A stretch of 64,000 bases of DNA from Alisma plantago-aquatica (taxonomy: Eukaryota > Streptophyta > Magnoliopsida > Alismatales > Alismataceae), in assembly GCA_963693085.1 (NCBI GenBank), contig OY856412.1, positions 1,063,600,744 to 1,063,664,743 on the forward strand. The letters are read 5' to 3'. Every line of letters begins with the position of its first letter. Positions within the stretch are counted from its first letter, which is position 1. Below, one piece after another: positions 22,148 through 33,524 of the stretch. Under the pieces are notes generated by a model. The model worked only from the letters and a program-made list of their open reading frames with translations. It was not told the origin of the DNA and made no database searches. The translations under genes and the position numbers were made by a program.

Positions 22148-22340
22148 ACTCAAGAAGTAACTTGACAGATATGTAAACAGTTTAAATCCTTTTTTTATGG
22201 AAAAGGTTTGTGGTTTCAAGCTCTTATCTCGAAAAGTTTTAATTTCCCGTGATTTTTATCTTCCGCTGATTATCGATTGCTTCCGCTTAAGTTTAAATCG
22301 TGATTATATTGTGGTTTGGAGATCGGAGCCCTCAATTAAG

Positions 22341-22352
22341 TGGTATCAGAGC
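22341..22352 (+). other. Primer-binding site of element B
   Basis: TGGTATCAGAGC, six bases after the LTR end, intact complement of the initiator-Met tRNA 3' end. Confidence 0.9.
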
Positions 22353-22404
22353 TCTAGGTTCGCCGAGTCTACAGAGGCATAGGACTTAGGAAGTCGAGTC
22401 TATC

Positions 22405-24820
22405 AGCTGCATTCATGGAACTCATGAATAGAGTCTTTCGACCCTTTCTTGATCAGTGTGTTGTCGTCTTTATAGATGATATCCTCATTTATAGTAAGGA
22501 TGCTCAGCAGCATGAGCAGCATCTTCGCCAAGCTCTGACCTTGCTAAGAGAACACAAGCTATACGCTAAGTTTAGTAAGTGTGAGTTCTGGCTGCCGGAG
22601 GTATCTTTTCTTGGACATGTGATATCTGCCTCGGGAATTTGTGTTGACCCTGCAAAGGTGGAATCTGTTCTACAGTGGGAAGAACCGAAGACACCGACGG
22701 AGATTAGAAGTTTCTTGGGATTAGCTTGTTACTATCGAAGGTTTATTAAGAATTTCAGTTCTATAGCCTTACTTCTGACCAAGTTAACCCGGAAAGATGT
22801 TCCTTTTGCCTGGAGTGATAAGTGTCAACAGTCTTTTCAACTGTTGAAGGAGAGGTTGACAAGTGCACCTGTGCTTGTGCTACCTGAGCAAGGAAAAGGA
22901 TATGTAGTCTTCTGTGATGCCTCCAAGAATGGATTTGGATGTGTGTTGATGTATGATAAACAAGTGATTTCTTTTGCTTCCCGACAGCTTAAGAAACACG
23001 AGGAGAATTATCTGACACACGATCTGGAGTTAGCTGCTGTGGTCCATGCCTTGAAGATCTGGAGACATTATCTCTATGGAGAAACCTTCCAGATTTTCAC
23101 AGACCACAGGAACCTTAAGTATATCTTCTCTCAACATGAGCTTAACATGAGGCAACGTCGCTGGATGGAGTTAATCAAGGACTACGATTGTACAATTGAT
23201 TACCATCCGGGAAAATCCAATGTGGTTGCAGATGCCTTGAGTAGGAAATCAGCAACATCAACCATGGATAGAGCACAACTAAGTTCCTTAGTATGCTCTA
23301 GGAGAGAGATGCTTATCTCTTTAAGGCAAGACAATGTGCAGTTGAAGGTGTCATTGTTAGCTGGTTTGTTAGCTGAGATGCAGATTAAACCTACTCTAAT
23401 AGAACAGATAAAGGAGGCACAACAAGTTGATACTGCAGTTCAACAGATTAGATCTGAGTATGGTGAAAAGAAGAGAGATGGTTTTCATGAGTCAGATGAC
23501 CAAGTGGCATGCTATCATGGGAGGATGATAGTACCAGATGAAGATAACCTAAGGAAGTTAGTTCTAGAGGAATCTCATTCTTCGATGTATGATATGCATC
23601 CAGGGAGCACCAAAATGTATCGAAACTTGAAAGATATGTATTGGTGGCCTGGAATGAAGAAGGATGTAGCTGAGTTTGTTCTGAGGTGTCCTGTGTGTCA
23701 GCAGGTCAAGGCTGAGCACCAGAAACCTGCTGGAACAATGCAACCTTTACCCATACCACAGTGGAAGTGGGACCATGTGACCATGGACTTTGTTGTTGGC
23801 CTACCCAGGACAAGCAAAGGACATGATTCCATTTGGGTAGTTGTTGATAGGTTGACAAAGACAGCACATTTCCTACCTGTCAAAACAACCTATTCTGTTG
23901 AAAGGTTATCCCAGTTATATGTGCAAGAGATAGTGCGTTTGCACGGAGTTCCTGTCACAATAGTTTCTGACAGGGGTCCCCAGTTTACAAGTCGCTTTTG
24001 GGAGCAGTTACACAAAGCTTTAGGCACCAAGTTAAGGTTTAGTACAGCCTTTCATCCACAGACTGATGGACAGTCAGAAAGTACTATACAGACCTTGGAA
24101 GACCTGTTGAGAGCATGTGTCCTCCAGTTTACCGGGAGTTGGGATCTACATCTGAACTTAATAGAGTTTGCCTATAACAATAGCTATCAACATAGTATTG
24201 ATATGGAACCCTATGAAGCTTTGTATGGTAGACGTTGTAGATCACCCTTGTGTTGGTATGAGACTGGTGAGCACCAGTTGTTAGGTCCTGATCTTGTGTA
24301 GCAAACTACAGAGAAGATTAAAGTTATACAGCAACATCTTAAGACTGCATAGGATAGGCAGAAGTCATATGCCGATAAATGTCGTAGACCCCTAGAGTTC
24401 CAAGTTGGAGACAGAGTGTATCTCAAGGTCTCACCTTGAAAAGGAGTCCTTCATTTTGGAAGAAAAGGAAAGTTAGCTCCTAGATTTATGGGACCTTATC
24501 CAATTGTTGAAAGAGTTGGAAAGGTGGCCTATAGACTAGAGTTACCTCAGGAGTTGCAGAAGTTACACCCTGTGTTTCACATTTCCATGCTGAGGAAATG
24601 TCACCCAGACACCGAGTCAGTTCTACAACCTATGGAAGTAGAATTGAATGAAGATATAACATAGAGGAGGGATCAGTGTCTATCCTAGATAACAGAACTA
24701 AAAAGTTAAATAAGAAAGATATAAGTCTTGTGAAAGTCCTCTGGAACCATCATGGTGTTGAAGAAGCCACTTGGGAACTAGAGGATGAGATGAGAAGGAA
24801 ATACCCTGCTCTTTTCTCTT
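22405..24820 (+). pseudogene. Truncated Gypsy pol: reverse transcriptase (C-terminal half), RNase H, integrase (element B)
   Basis: The frame opens within reverse transcriptase at [11 protein letters not shown], just before the catalytic FIDD ([12 protein letters not shown], about 22465-22500), and stays open to 24301 (628 codons from the first ATG at 22415). RNase H follows with [28 protein letters not shown] and VADALSRK. Integrase has an HHCC zinc region ending CPVCQQVK and the DDE residues in [16 protein letters not shown] and DGQSES. After 24301 three stops interrupt the C-terminal domain near 24300, 24351 and 24439, and a small deletion near 24660 gives another, before the chromodomain-like TWELEDEMRRKYPALF. 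Compared with A, the stops at 24300 and 24439 are CAG-to-TAG and TGG-to-TGA changes. The N-terminal half of reverse transcriptase, protease and gag are absent, so it cannot act by itself. Confidence 0.9.
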
Positions 24821-24856
24821 AATACATTTTATCGATTTCGGGGACGAAATCCTTGT

Positions 24857-24867
24857 GAAGGGGTGGA
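24857..24867 (+). other. Polypurine tract of element B
   Basis: GAAGGGGTGGA, six bases before the 3' LTR start at 24873; primes plus-strand synthesis in LTR elements. Confidence 0.75.
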
Positions 24868-24872
24868 TAATT

Positions 24873-27800
24873 TGTAACCTCCCTAACCTGGGTTATAATC
24901 TAACCCTGTAAGTTTTGCCTAAATATGTAATTAAACACCTGTGATGACTCCTTGGCATGTAATTAAGTTCCTCAGGAACATTGACTTTCAATTTTGCTCC
25001 TTTATATATAAAGTTGTAGCATTATTTTGTAATGCAGGGACCTATGTGAAAATTACTCAATTTAAGGGTTTAACTTGCAAATTCACAGGTTAAGATGTAC
25101 CTCTGATGTTGAGACATCATGAGGATGTTTATGATGAAGTTTGAGGGATTTCTCAAGCTTGAGCACCAAGGTGCAGCTGTGGAAGCAATCCCTATGCTTG
25201 AAACCCCTAAAATTGGGGTAAAGTACACATTACCCAATTAGAGGGGAGCAATTTGCAAAATACATCATCTAAAATATCTTGTAAGACTCTTGTCATCATT
25301 TAGAGAAGAAATGATGAAGAAGTCACTTCAATTGAATAATCATATAATGAAAAACACCTTTGTAATTGAATAATCAAGGTGTAAGTACTATAGCCCTTTT
25401 ATGTGTGTGCTTTAGTAATAGGTTGATCCTCTTTGCCTTCAATTCTTGACCTTAGAAGGAGTTTGTCCTTAGAAATAAGATGTGGGGACGTGCAAGGAAG
25501 AAAGGAAGGACTTAGATGAGAAATAAGGAAAACTTATGTGCCTATGTTGAAATTCCATCTAAGTATATAAGCCTTTTCCCCTCTTTACAAGGGAACACTT
25601 CTTTCGTTTCCTTCACTTTTTCCCTTGCTCAAACCGACTAAGGAGAGATCTGGAGCTCAGGAGGACGACCAGGGGAGTGCAAGGTAGGTTTAAATCCTTC
25701 CTTTTTGCTTAATTCTTGGATGAAACTCGAATTCAAGGTCAAATTCATGGCTAGCTCACTTAGCTCTATCTTTCTAGCCATCTCTTCTCAACTTTCCTTG
25801 GAGGATTCACCTTGGCCGACCTGTGGAGCTTCTGGGACGCCATTAAAGGCTTGGAGCTCGAAAGCTTGGAGCTCAAGGAGCAAGCTTTAGGCGGGTTTTA
25901 TAACTCTAAACTCTTTGCTTTATATGCAAACTTTGTTCTTGCAATTTAGCATGTTAGTTCTTCTTCTACCTCCCTTCTTCCTTGCACTTTTGCAAGCAAA
26001 ACGGTGGAAGAACCGACCTTGACAGAGGTTTAAGATGAGGGGCGTGAATCCCTATGTTACTTTATCAAACGACCTTGGACCCTTTTGGTCCAAACGGTTG
26101 CAAACCGTTTGGGGTCAAACAGTTTCAAACCGTTTTCTCTCAAACGGTCTTGCAAGACCGTTTGGATTGAAACGGTCTCAAGACCATTTGATAGGGTTGA
26201 ACAAGGGACGACCGTTTGAGGGTCTGTTGGTAATATATTGAATTTCATTCCTGCAAAGAATCAAAGTTTAATTCTTAACCAATTGAGAGTTGAAGGCACT
26301 TCAACATCCAAACCCTAATCGGATTAAAATTGCTTTTTTAAGCATAGATCTTGTTGAGTTTTGGGTTGAAGGACCCAAATGGTCTCAAGACCGGTTGGGG
26401 GTTCCTCCAAACGGTCTCAAGACCGTTTGGGAACAACCCAAGACCGTTTGAAGGTCTAGGGTTGAGCTAATCTAATGGTTTGAAGGTCCAATTGCAATAA
26501 GTTGATGAATTGATAAAAATGCTGACTTTAGACGTAATTGGAGTTCAACCCTAACACAACTGACTTGGTTTTTGGTCAAACTTTAGGCAAACGGTCTAAA
26601 GACCGTTTGGAGGTTATCCAAACGATCTCAAGACCGTTTGGGCCAAGTTTGGGCCCAATTGGAGGTCAATTGATAGGTTCAACCTTGAATTGATTCACAT
26701 TGTTGAATATTGATGACCATCCGATTTGAAACCCTAATTGAGTTTGACTTAACCCTAATTGGCTTTCAATTGAGGGTTAGTTTGATGTCCAATTGATTAA
26801 GGATCATCCTAATTGACTCAATTTATAAGTGGTCAGCATGGCTTTGGCCAATTGAGGGCTTCAACATACATATCCATGACCAATTGTAACTTTTAAACCA
26901 CTTTGGAGGTCCAAACGGTTTGAGCCCATTTGGACCAAATGGTCTGAAGACCGTTTGGATCCAAACGGTCTCAAGACCATTTGAGGCCAAACGGTCTCAA
27001 GACCATTTGGGGCCAAACGGTCTCAAGACCGTTTGGGCTCAAACGATCTCAGGGTCGTTTGGACCCATCGATCTCAAGATAGGATGATCATACGATTTCA
27101 AACCGCATGAGCTTCAAACGGTTTGAAAGTCAAAACGGTCAACACACCCAAATGGTCTCAAGACCGTTTGAGGTCAAATGGTATCAAGACCGTTTGAGGT
27201 CAAACGGTCTCAAGACCGTTTGAGACCAAACGGTCACAAGACCGTTTGGTGGTTGAAGGTTGAAACCGTTTGAAGGTGTTCAAGGTGGTTTGTACTTAAT
27301 CAATTGATGGTGTATTTGGTTCAATGGTGATCTAATCTAAACCCTAATGGTAACCTAGGTCATTAAGGGACTAAGTTATTAATGAGTTGACCCATGATGG
27401 TGATCATGAGGTAAATTATCAAAATACCCTTGAGGGGTTTAATTGAGTAAAACCTTGTTCTAATCAAACCCTAATCACATGATGGTGATGTTTTGGCTCA
27501 TGCTAGTTTATGAGAACTTAACCCAACCTGATTTAGAGTGGTGTTATCACCATCTACTAGCAAGAGGAGAGAGAAAGTATCCTAAAAGAGAAAAAGTACC
27601 CTTTTAAGGTGGAAACTCAAGTAAGATACCTTCAATACACATGAATGTGCATGATTAGGGTATGATCCACCTATGTGAGATCATGGAAACCCTAATTATG
27701 ATGTCTAGTGAATCTTAATCTTATTTAAGAGCTTTAATGATGATGTTTCTCATACATAATGATGTAATGAGTACAATTCACCATGGAGTGAATGGTAAAC

Positions 27801-29415
27801 CCTAAATTTAGGGTAATGACATATAATATGAATAGTGAACCCTGATTGGTGAAAATTGGGGAACTTGATTCTTCTAAGAGTTTGAAGGTATAACCTCTAG
27901 AATGAATTTGTTACTATTATCAGTTGAATTAACCATGCAGGTTGTCATGAGTTGATGATCATATCCAGGTATGGATTATGATATTATATTCATTGAAAGC
28001 ATGTCTTAGCTTAATGAATAAGTGAAATATCCTGATGCACTGTTAGTGACATCTAATGAGATTTATGGGCTGTGAGAGCCATAAATATCATCAAGGTCAT
28101 GCTTTAAGAGATGACTTGTGATGAATGTATTGAGAAATGATGTTTGATAAGAGTTAGGCTTGTTACATTTAGTATTTTCATTTTATAGTTGTTATGCTAA
28201 TGTTATTGTTTGAAAAACAATGTTTGATGTTAAGAGAATACTGAATGCACCTAACTAATCAAGTGTAATGTAGAGCCCTGATCATAGATCCATCATTGTC
28301 AGAGACCAAATGATGGTGAAACAGGTTTTCCCAAGGGAACTCCTGGATCACATACTCTTGAGTATGTGGGGGAAATGGATGCGTAAATCCTTACATCCTA
28401 GTGTAGGAATTGATACCGTCAATCCTTCACTACAGAACCAAATGGTGAGATGTATCACAAATCTCCTAAAGAAAACACAAATACCGCATCGGTGAGAGAT
28501 AAACAAGAAATCTTCCGATGATGAAGAGAGTACATAATGCCACTGTAACTCTAAAATAGCGAAGGACCAGATTACCCTGGTAAGCTATAACAGCAGACGT
28601 CCTGCAAGATGTCCTGCAAACAATCCTCTAACTGACTGAGGAAGATGAGGTCTTAAGAATCTGGCTGTTTTAATGACCTATTTATGATACTGATGTGACT
28701 TCTTAGCGATCAGTTGGAGTATGAGTGGTATGCTTCATCTCCACAGGGCATAATAATGTTTGAAAAACATAATCAACAACGTAGTATATCTGTTAGAGTT
28801 AACTACGGGATACTTGATTGATGTTACACTAAATAGTGCATATGTTCTTCATATTTTATATATATTGCACTCTTGCTTCTTACCCTAAACTGCTATTGAA
28901 TACTTTGAAGGCTTTTACTGCTTAAGTTATTCTTGTTTTGCTTATAAAGCTTCTAGTGGAGAGTTATAACTCTCGCTGGGATAATTATTTAACAATTGTC
29001 TCACCCCGTAGACTTCAACTTTTTAGGTGGTCGTCGAAGACGGAGGAACCGAAATACAGGTGACCAATCCCAGCAGTAGAAGCACCATGAGCAGCAGTAA
29101 ATCTCAGGTGGAGATTCAACCTGCTATATGGTGTAGTTAGAGTCAGTCCTATGTGTCCTCTGCACTCTCAGGTCTTGGAGTCTTTTGGTTATGAGTTCTT
29201 GAGATTTTGTATCATGATGTGTATAATTACTCAAGAAGTAACTTGACAGATATGTAAACTGTTTAAATCCTTTTTTTATGGAAAAGGTTTGTGGTTTCAA
29301 GCTCTTATCTCGAAAAGTTTTAATTTCCCGTGATTTTTATCTTCCGCTGATTATCGATTGCTTTCGCTTAAGTTTAAATCGTGATTATATCATGGTTTGG
29401 AGATCGGAGCCCTCA
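24873..29415 (+). repeat. 3' LTR of element B
   Basis: It starts TGTAACCTCCC and ends CCCTCA, followed by the GCTAT duplication. TATA box at 25564-25571. It matches 17147-22334 closely but lacks the inverted gag and has extra palindrome units near 26910-27000 and 27160-27240. The rest (27300-29220) is AT-rich and holds no gene; short open frames recur in both LTRs without any motif. Confidence 0.93.
26080..27260 (+). repeat. Palindrome array in the B 3' LTR
   Basis: Exact 20-mers lie at 26409-26428, 27015-27034 and 27202-27221, with many variants. Relative to the 5' LTR, about 150 bases made up of whole palindrome units are extra, in two blocks (about 26910-27000 and 27160-27240). Because the two LTRs were copied from one template, unit number has changed since, or during, this insertion. 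Confidence 0.88.
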
Positions 29416-29420
29416 GCTAT
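29416..29420. repeat. Target-site duplication GCTAT, right copy (element B)
   Basis: GCTAT follows the CA end of B; the next bases TGTTATAGGC resume the minus-strand integrase frame of A (FAYNNS). Confidence 0.95.
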
Positions 29421-32400
29421 TGTTATAGGCAAACTCTATCAAGCTTAGGTGCATATCCCAACTCCCAGTATACTCAAGAAAACATGCTCTCAGCAAGTCC
29501 TCCAAAGACTGTATAGTCCTTTCTGACTGTCCATCAGTCTGTGGATGAAAGGCTGTACTAAACCTTAACTGGGTGCCTAAAGCTTTGTGCAGTCGTTCCC
29601 AAAAATGACTCGTGAAATGGGGACCTCTATCTGATACTATGGTGACTGGAACTCCATGTAGACGTACTATCTCCTGGACATACAACTGTGCCAACTTCTC
29701 AGCAGAATAGGTTGTTTTGACAGGTAAGAAATGTGCTGTCTTTGTCAACCTATCAACAATTATCAGATGGAATCATGTCCTTTACTTGTCCTGGGTAGGC
29801 CAACAACAAAGTCCATGGTCACATGGTCCCACTTCCACTGTGGTATGGGTAAAGGTTGCATTGTCCTTTTAGGCTTCTGGTGTTCAGCTTTAACCTGCTG
29901 ACACACAGGACACCTCAGAACAAACTCAACAACATCCTTCTTCATCCCATGCCACCAATACATATCTTTTAAGTTTCGATACATCTTGGTGCTCCCTGGA
30001 TGCATGGCATACATTGAAGAATGAGCTTCCTCCAGAACTAACTTCCTCAAGTTATCCACATCCGGTACTATCATCCTACCATGATAACATGCCACCTGAT
30101 CATCTGAGTCATGGAAACCATCTCACTTCTCATTACCATACTCTGATCTGATCTGCTGAACTGCAACATCAACTTGTTGTGCCTCTCTAATCTACTCTCT
30201 TAGGGTAGGTTTAATGTGCATCTCAGCCAACAACCCGGCTAACAATGACACCTTCAACTGTACATTGTCTTGCCTTAAGGAGATAAGCATATCTCTCCTA
30301 GGGCATACTAAAGAGTTTAGTTGTGCCCTGCAAGAATATGGTGTTGCTGATTTCCTACTCAGAGCATCTGCAACTACATTGGACTTCCCTGGATGGTAAT
30401 GAATTGTACAATCGTAGTCCTTGATTAACTCCATCCAGCGACGTTGCCTCATGTTAAGTTCATGCTGAGAGAAGATATACTTAAGGTTCTTGTAGAGATA
30501 ATGTCTCCAGATATTCAAGGCATGAACCATGGCAGCTAACTCTAGATCGTGTGTTGGATAATTCTCCTCGTGTTTCTTAAGCTGTCGGGAAGAAAAAGAA
30601 ATCACTTGTTTATCCTGCATCAACATGCATCCGAGTCAATTCTTAGAGGCATCACAGAAAACTACGTATCCCTTGCCCTGCTCAGGTAGCACCAGTACAG
30701 GTGCACTTGTCAACCTCTCCTTCAACAACTGAAAAGACTGCATGCACTTATCACTCCAAACAAAAGGAACATCTTTCCGGGTCAACTTGGTCAAGGGTAG
30801 GGCTATAGAACTGAAGTTCTTAATGAACTTCCGATAGTAGCCAACCAACCCTAAGAAACTATGAACCTCCGTTGGTGTCTTCGGTTGTTCCCACTATAAA
30901 ACAGATTCTACCTTTTTAGGGTCAACATGAATACCCGAGGCAGATATCACATGTCCAAGAAAAGACACCTCCGACAACCAAAACTCACACTTGCTAAACT
31001 TAGCGTATAGCTTATGTTCTCTTAACAAGGTCAAAGCTCGACGAAGATGTTGTTCATGCTGCTGAGCATCTCTACTATAGATCAGAATGTCATCTATGAA
31101 GACGACAACACACTGATCGAGGAAAGGTCAAAAGATTCTATTCATGAGTTCCATAAATGCAGCTGGTGCATTAGTTAGTCCAAACGACATAACTGTGAAC
31201 TCATAGTGACCATACCTTGTCCTAAAGGTAGACTTGGGTATGTCACTGTCCTTAATACAAAGTTGATGATATCCAGACCTCAAGTCTATCTTCGAGAAGA
31301 CGGTTGCACCACGCAACTGGTCAAAGAGATCATCAATCCTCGGCAGAGGGTACTTATTCTTTATTGTTACTTTATTGAGTTGCCTGTAATCAATGCACAA
31401 CCACATTGATCCGTCTTTCTTTTTAACAAATAAGACCGGAGCACCCCAAGGTGAAGTTCTCAGTCAGATGAAACCCTTCTCAAGCAACTCTTGAAGCTAT
31501 TTCTTGAGTTCTGCCATCTTAGCAGGCGCCATCCTATATGGTGTCTGGGCTATGGGTTGTATATCAGGGATCAAATTGATTTCAAAATCAATTTCCCGAG
31601 GTGGTGGTATACCTGGAAGTTCTTCCGGAAATACGTCTTCGAATTCCCTGACAACAGGAACTTCAGCAAGGTTGGGACTCTCCATGGTAGTATCTACCAC
31701 ATGGGCTAAGAATGCATAACATCCTTGCCTCATCAGCTTCTCAGCAACCATAGCTGACACTAGACAGGTAGCTAGAATCTTTCTCTCTCCTTGAAAGATC
31801 CATGTGTTGCTATCATCAGCAAACACAGCCTGCTTGTATTCACAATCCAAGACAACTCTATACCTTTCTAAGGTATCCATCCCAAGGATTATATCAAATC
31901 CTTGCATATCAAGTGGTATAAGGTCCACTTGAATGCGATGATCAGAAAAGAAAAGGATGCAGGGAGAGCATTCCTCCTGCAACACAGTAGACCCACTCAA
32001 TGAAGTCTCAAGCAACATGCTATCTTCCCTATGACTAACTATCATATTGTAGTTACGAATCACTCTTCGAGTGATAAATGAGTGGGTAGCACCCAGATCA
32101 ATCAAAACAGATACAACACAGGATTTAGACATATCAGAATATAATAGTTCCATTTGACCTGCCACAACCCATGGGTTGATCACTGCATCTGGTGGGTTAA
32201 TAGCATAGAACCTCGCTATCACCTGAGGTTGAGTCGGTGCTGACGATCCATCTTGGGACGCTTGCCCACGTCCTCTAGCTGCTCCTTGGAACTGCCTTCT
32301 CTGGGATCCCTGTTGACTCTGTCTCTGAGGCTGTGTCACACTGACAGGCTTAGACCTGCAGTCCTTCATCAGATGCCCTACTTTCCCATAGTTGTAGAAG

Positions 32401-32441
32401 CTTCTGTCTTGTTGTGGTCTAGGTGGCCCTGTGACTGACAT
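29421..32441 (-). pseudogene. Gypsy protease, reverse transcriptase, RNase H and integrase (element A)
   Basis: Read on the minus strand. Near 32390-32400 there is a decayed zinc knuckle (YNYGKVGHLMKDC, two cysteines replaced by tyrosine). Protease follows with LIDLGATHSF near 32090-32120, where the usual serine after the aspartate is leucine. Reverse transcriptase spans about 30640-31490 ([20 protein letters not shown], then [18 protein letters not shown] and an FIDD region near 31085-31105). RNase H and the zinc region of integrase follow (LADAL-type motif, CPVCQQVK near 29900). The integrase core with VSDRGPHF and DGQSER ends at 29421, where B interrupts it. Stops and frameshifts divide it into at least six open pieces. 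It is non-functional, but the full domain order is recognisable. Confidence 0.88.
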
Positions 32442-32442
32442 C

Positions 32443-33395
32443 GATGATGAACTGTGAGTCTCTTGTGGTGGTTAGCTCCGTCCTCTACCTCTACTTGGTG
32501 TCTACTGAGTCTGAGAACTAGATCTGGGTGGTGGAGGTGTAGGTGCAGAGAATCTAGGCTTCTTAAAGTCTCTAGATGAAGAACCCTAGAACTGTGGATA
32601 TATCTTATGGGTTTTCTGCTTCTCGACTACGGATCTCTCTATCCTTCAGACTGACTTGACAAAGGTAGCAAACCTCTCCCGGTTCTCTAGGGCAGACACA
32701 GGAGTAGACAAGTCGGCGTTCAAACCCTTCTCGAACCTTCTGATCCTCTCTTCTTCTATGGCAGCCATGTGCGGACAAAACCACATCAACTCCATGAACT
32801 TAGCCTCGTACTCGCTAATGTTCATCATGCCTTGCCTCAATCTCTCGAACTGAGAGATTTTCTCATCGATGAATGTCTTTGGGAAGTATCTATTGACAAA
32901 CTCCCGACGAAAGTATTCCCACGAGATCTCTACTCCAGGCCTCTTCTGCTCTTCCATGTTCCACCAATGACCAACACTTCCTTTGAGAAGATAGACAACA
33001 TGTCTAACCATCTCAACTTCGGGGATGTTTAGGATTCTGAAAGCTTTCTCCAACTCGGTCAGACATAGATCGACATCTGTAGGGTCAACGGTGCCAAAGT
33101 ATTAGGTCGCCCTGACTCTGCGAAGTCGCTCGAACGTCTTACCAATACTTTTTCCTTCATGCTGGGAAGGTTCCCTAGGTGCAGGCATGGGCATCTTGTT
33201 GGTGATGTGTGTCATGGCAGCCATAAACTGCCCGAACATAGCTTGAACAACTGGATTTGCCATATCAGCTGGGTCAAACTGAGGTAGTTGTACAGGTGGC
33301 TTAGGTACAGGCTGCTCTACTTCTGGGTCTCTTGCACCATCTCAGGGTGCAGCTACACTACTCTCGGCCACATACTCCTCATGTGGCTCAGACAT
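32443..33395 (-). pseudogene. Gypsy gag (element A)
   Basis: The start MSEPHEEY lies at 33395 on the minus strand, about 120 bases after the primer site. The readable core spans 32646-33053, with EKAFRILNIPEVEMVRH, KGSVGHWWNMEEQKRPG and RYFPKTFIDEKISQFERLRQ. In-frame stops occur near 33340, 33100 and in the proline- and serine-rich stretch after 32646. Gag would form the particle and bind RNA through the zinc knuckle seen just downstream. Three copies of this gag in the window (E, inverted in B, and A) support the start. Confidence 0.85.
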
Positions 33396-33512
33396 CCTTA
33401 ATTATCTTCTTCTCCTGAGGAGCAGAAGACTCTATTAGATAAGAAAGGAACACTAAGGATAAACTCAACATTCTAACTCCTATGTCTCTATAGACTCAGT
33501 GAACCTAGACCT

Positions 33513-33524
33513 ATGATACCACTT
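33513..33524 (-). other. Decayed primer-binding site of element A
   Basis: On the minus strand it reads TGGTATCATAGG, against TGGTATCAGAGC in B. The surrounding bases align, so this is the same site with two changes near its end. Confidence 0.7.

Larger units (their letters stand above)
17147..22334 (+). repeat. 5' LTR of element B, containing inverted gag
   Basis: It starts TGTAACATCCCTGACC and ends CCCTCA. A TATA box (TATATAAG) lies at 17838-17845. The palindrome array occupies about 18340-19400, roughly 0.5-1.5 kb downstream of the TATA box and hence probably in the transcribed leader. The stretch 19400-21340 is AT-rich with no gene. Bases 21343-22147 are an inverted gag fragment that replaces six bases present in the 3' LTR (29223-29228). 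The closing 22148-22334 matches the 3' LTR again. Confidence 0.9.
17147..29415 (+). mobile_element. Gypsy retrotransposon (element B), nested in A, internally deleted
   Basis: 12.3 kb long, same family as A but in the opposite direction. LTRs are 17147-22334 (5188 bp) and 24873-29415 (4543 bp); the difference is mainly an 805-bp inverted gag piece in the 5' LTR minus extra palindrome units in the 3' LTR. The internal part runs from primer site 22341 straight into the second half of reverse transcriptase, so most of gag, protease and the first half of reverse transcriptase are missing. The LTRs agree to roughly 1-2% by eye. The exact target duplication and clean junctions show a normal integration, younger than A. 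It cannot move without help. Confidence 0.93.
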
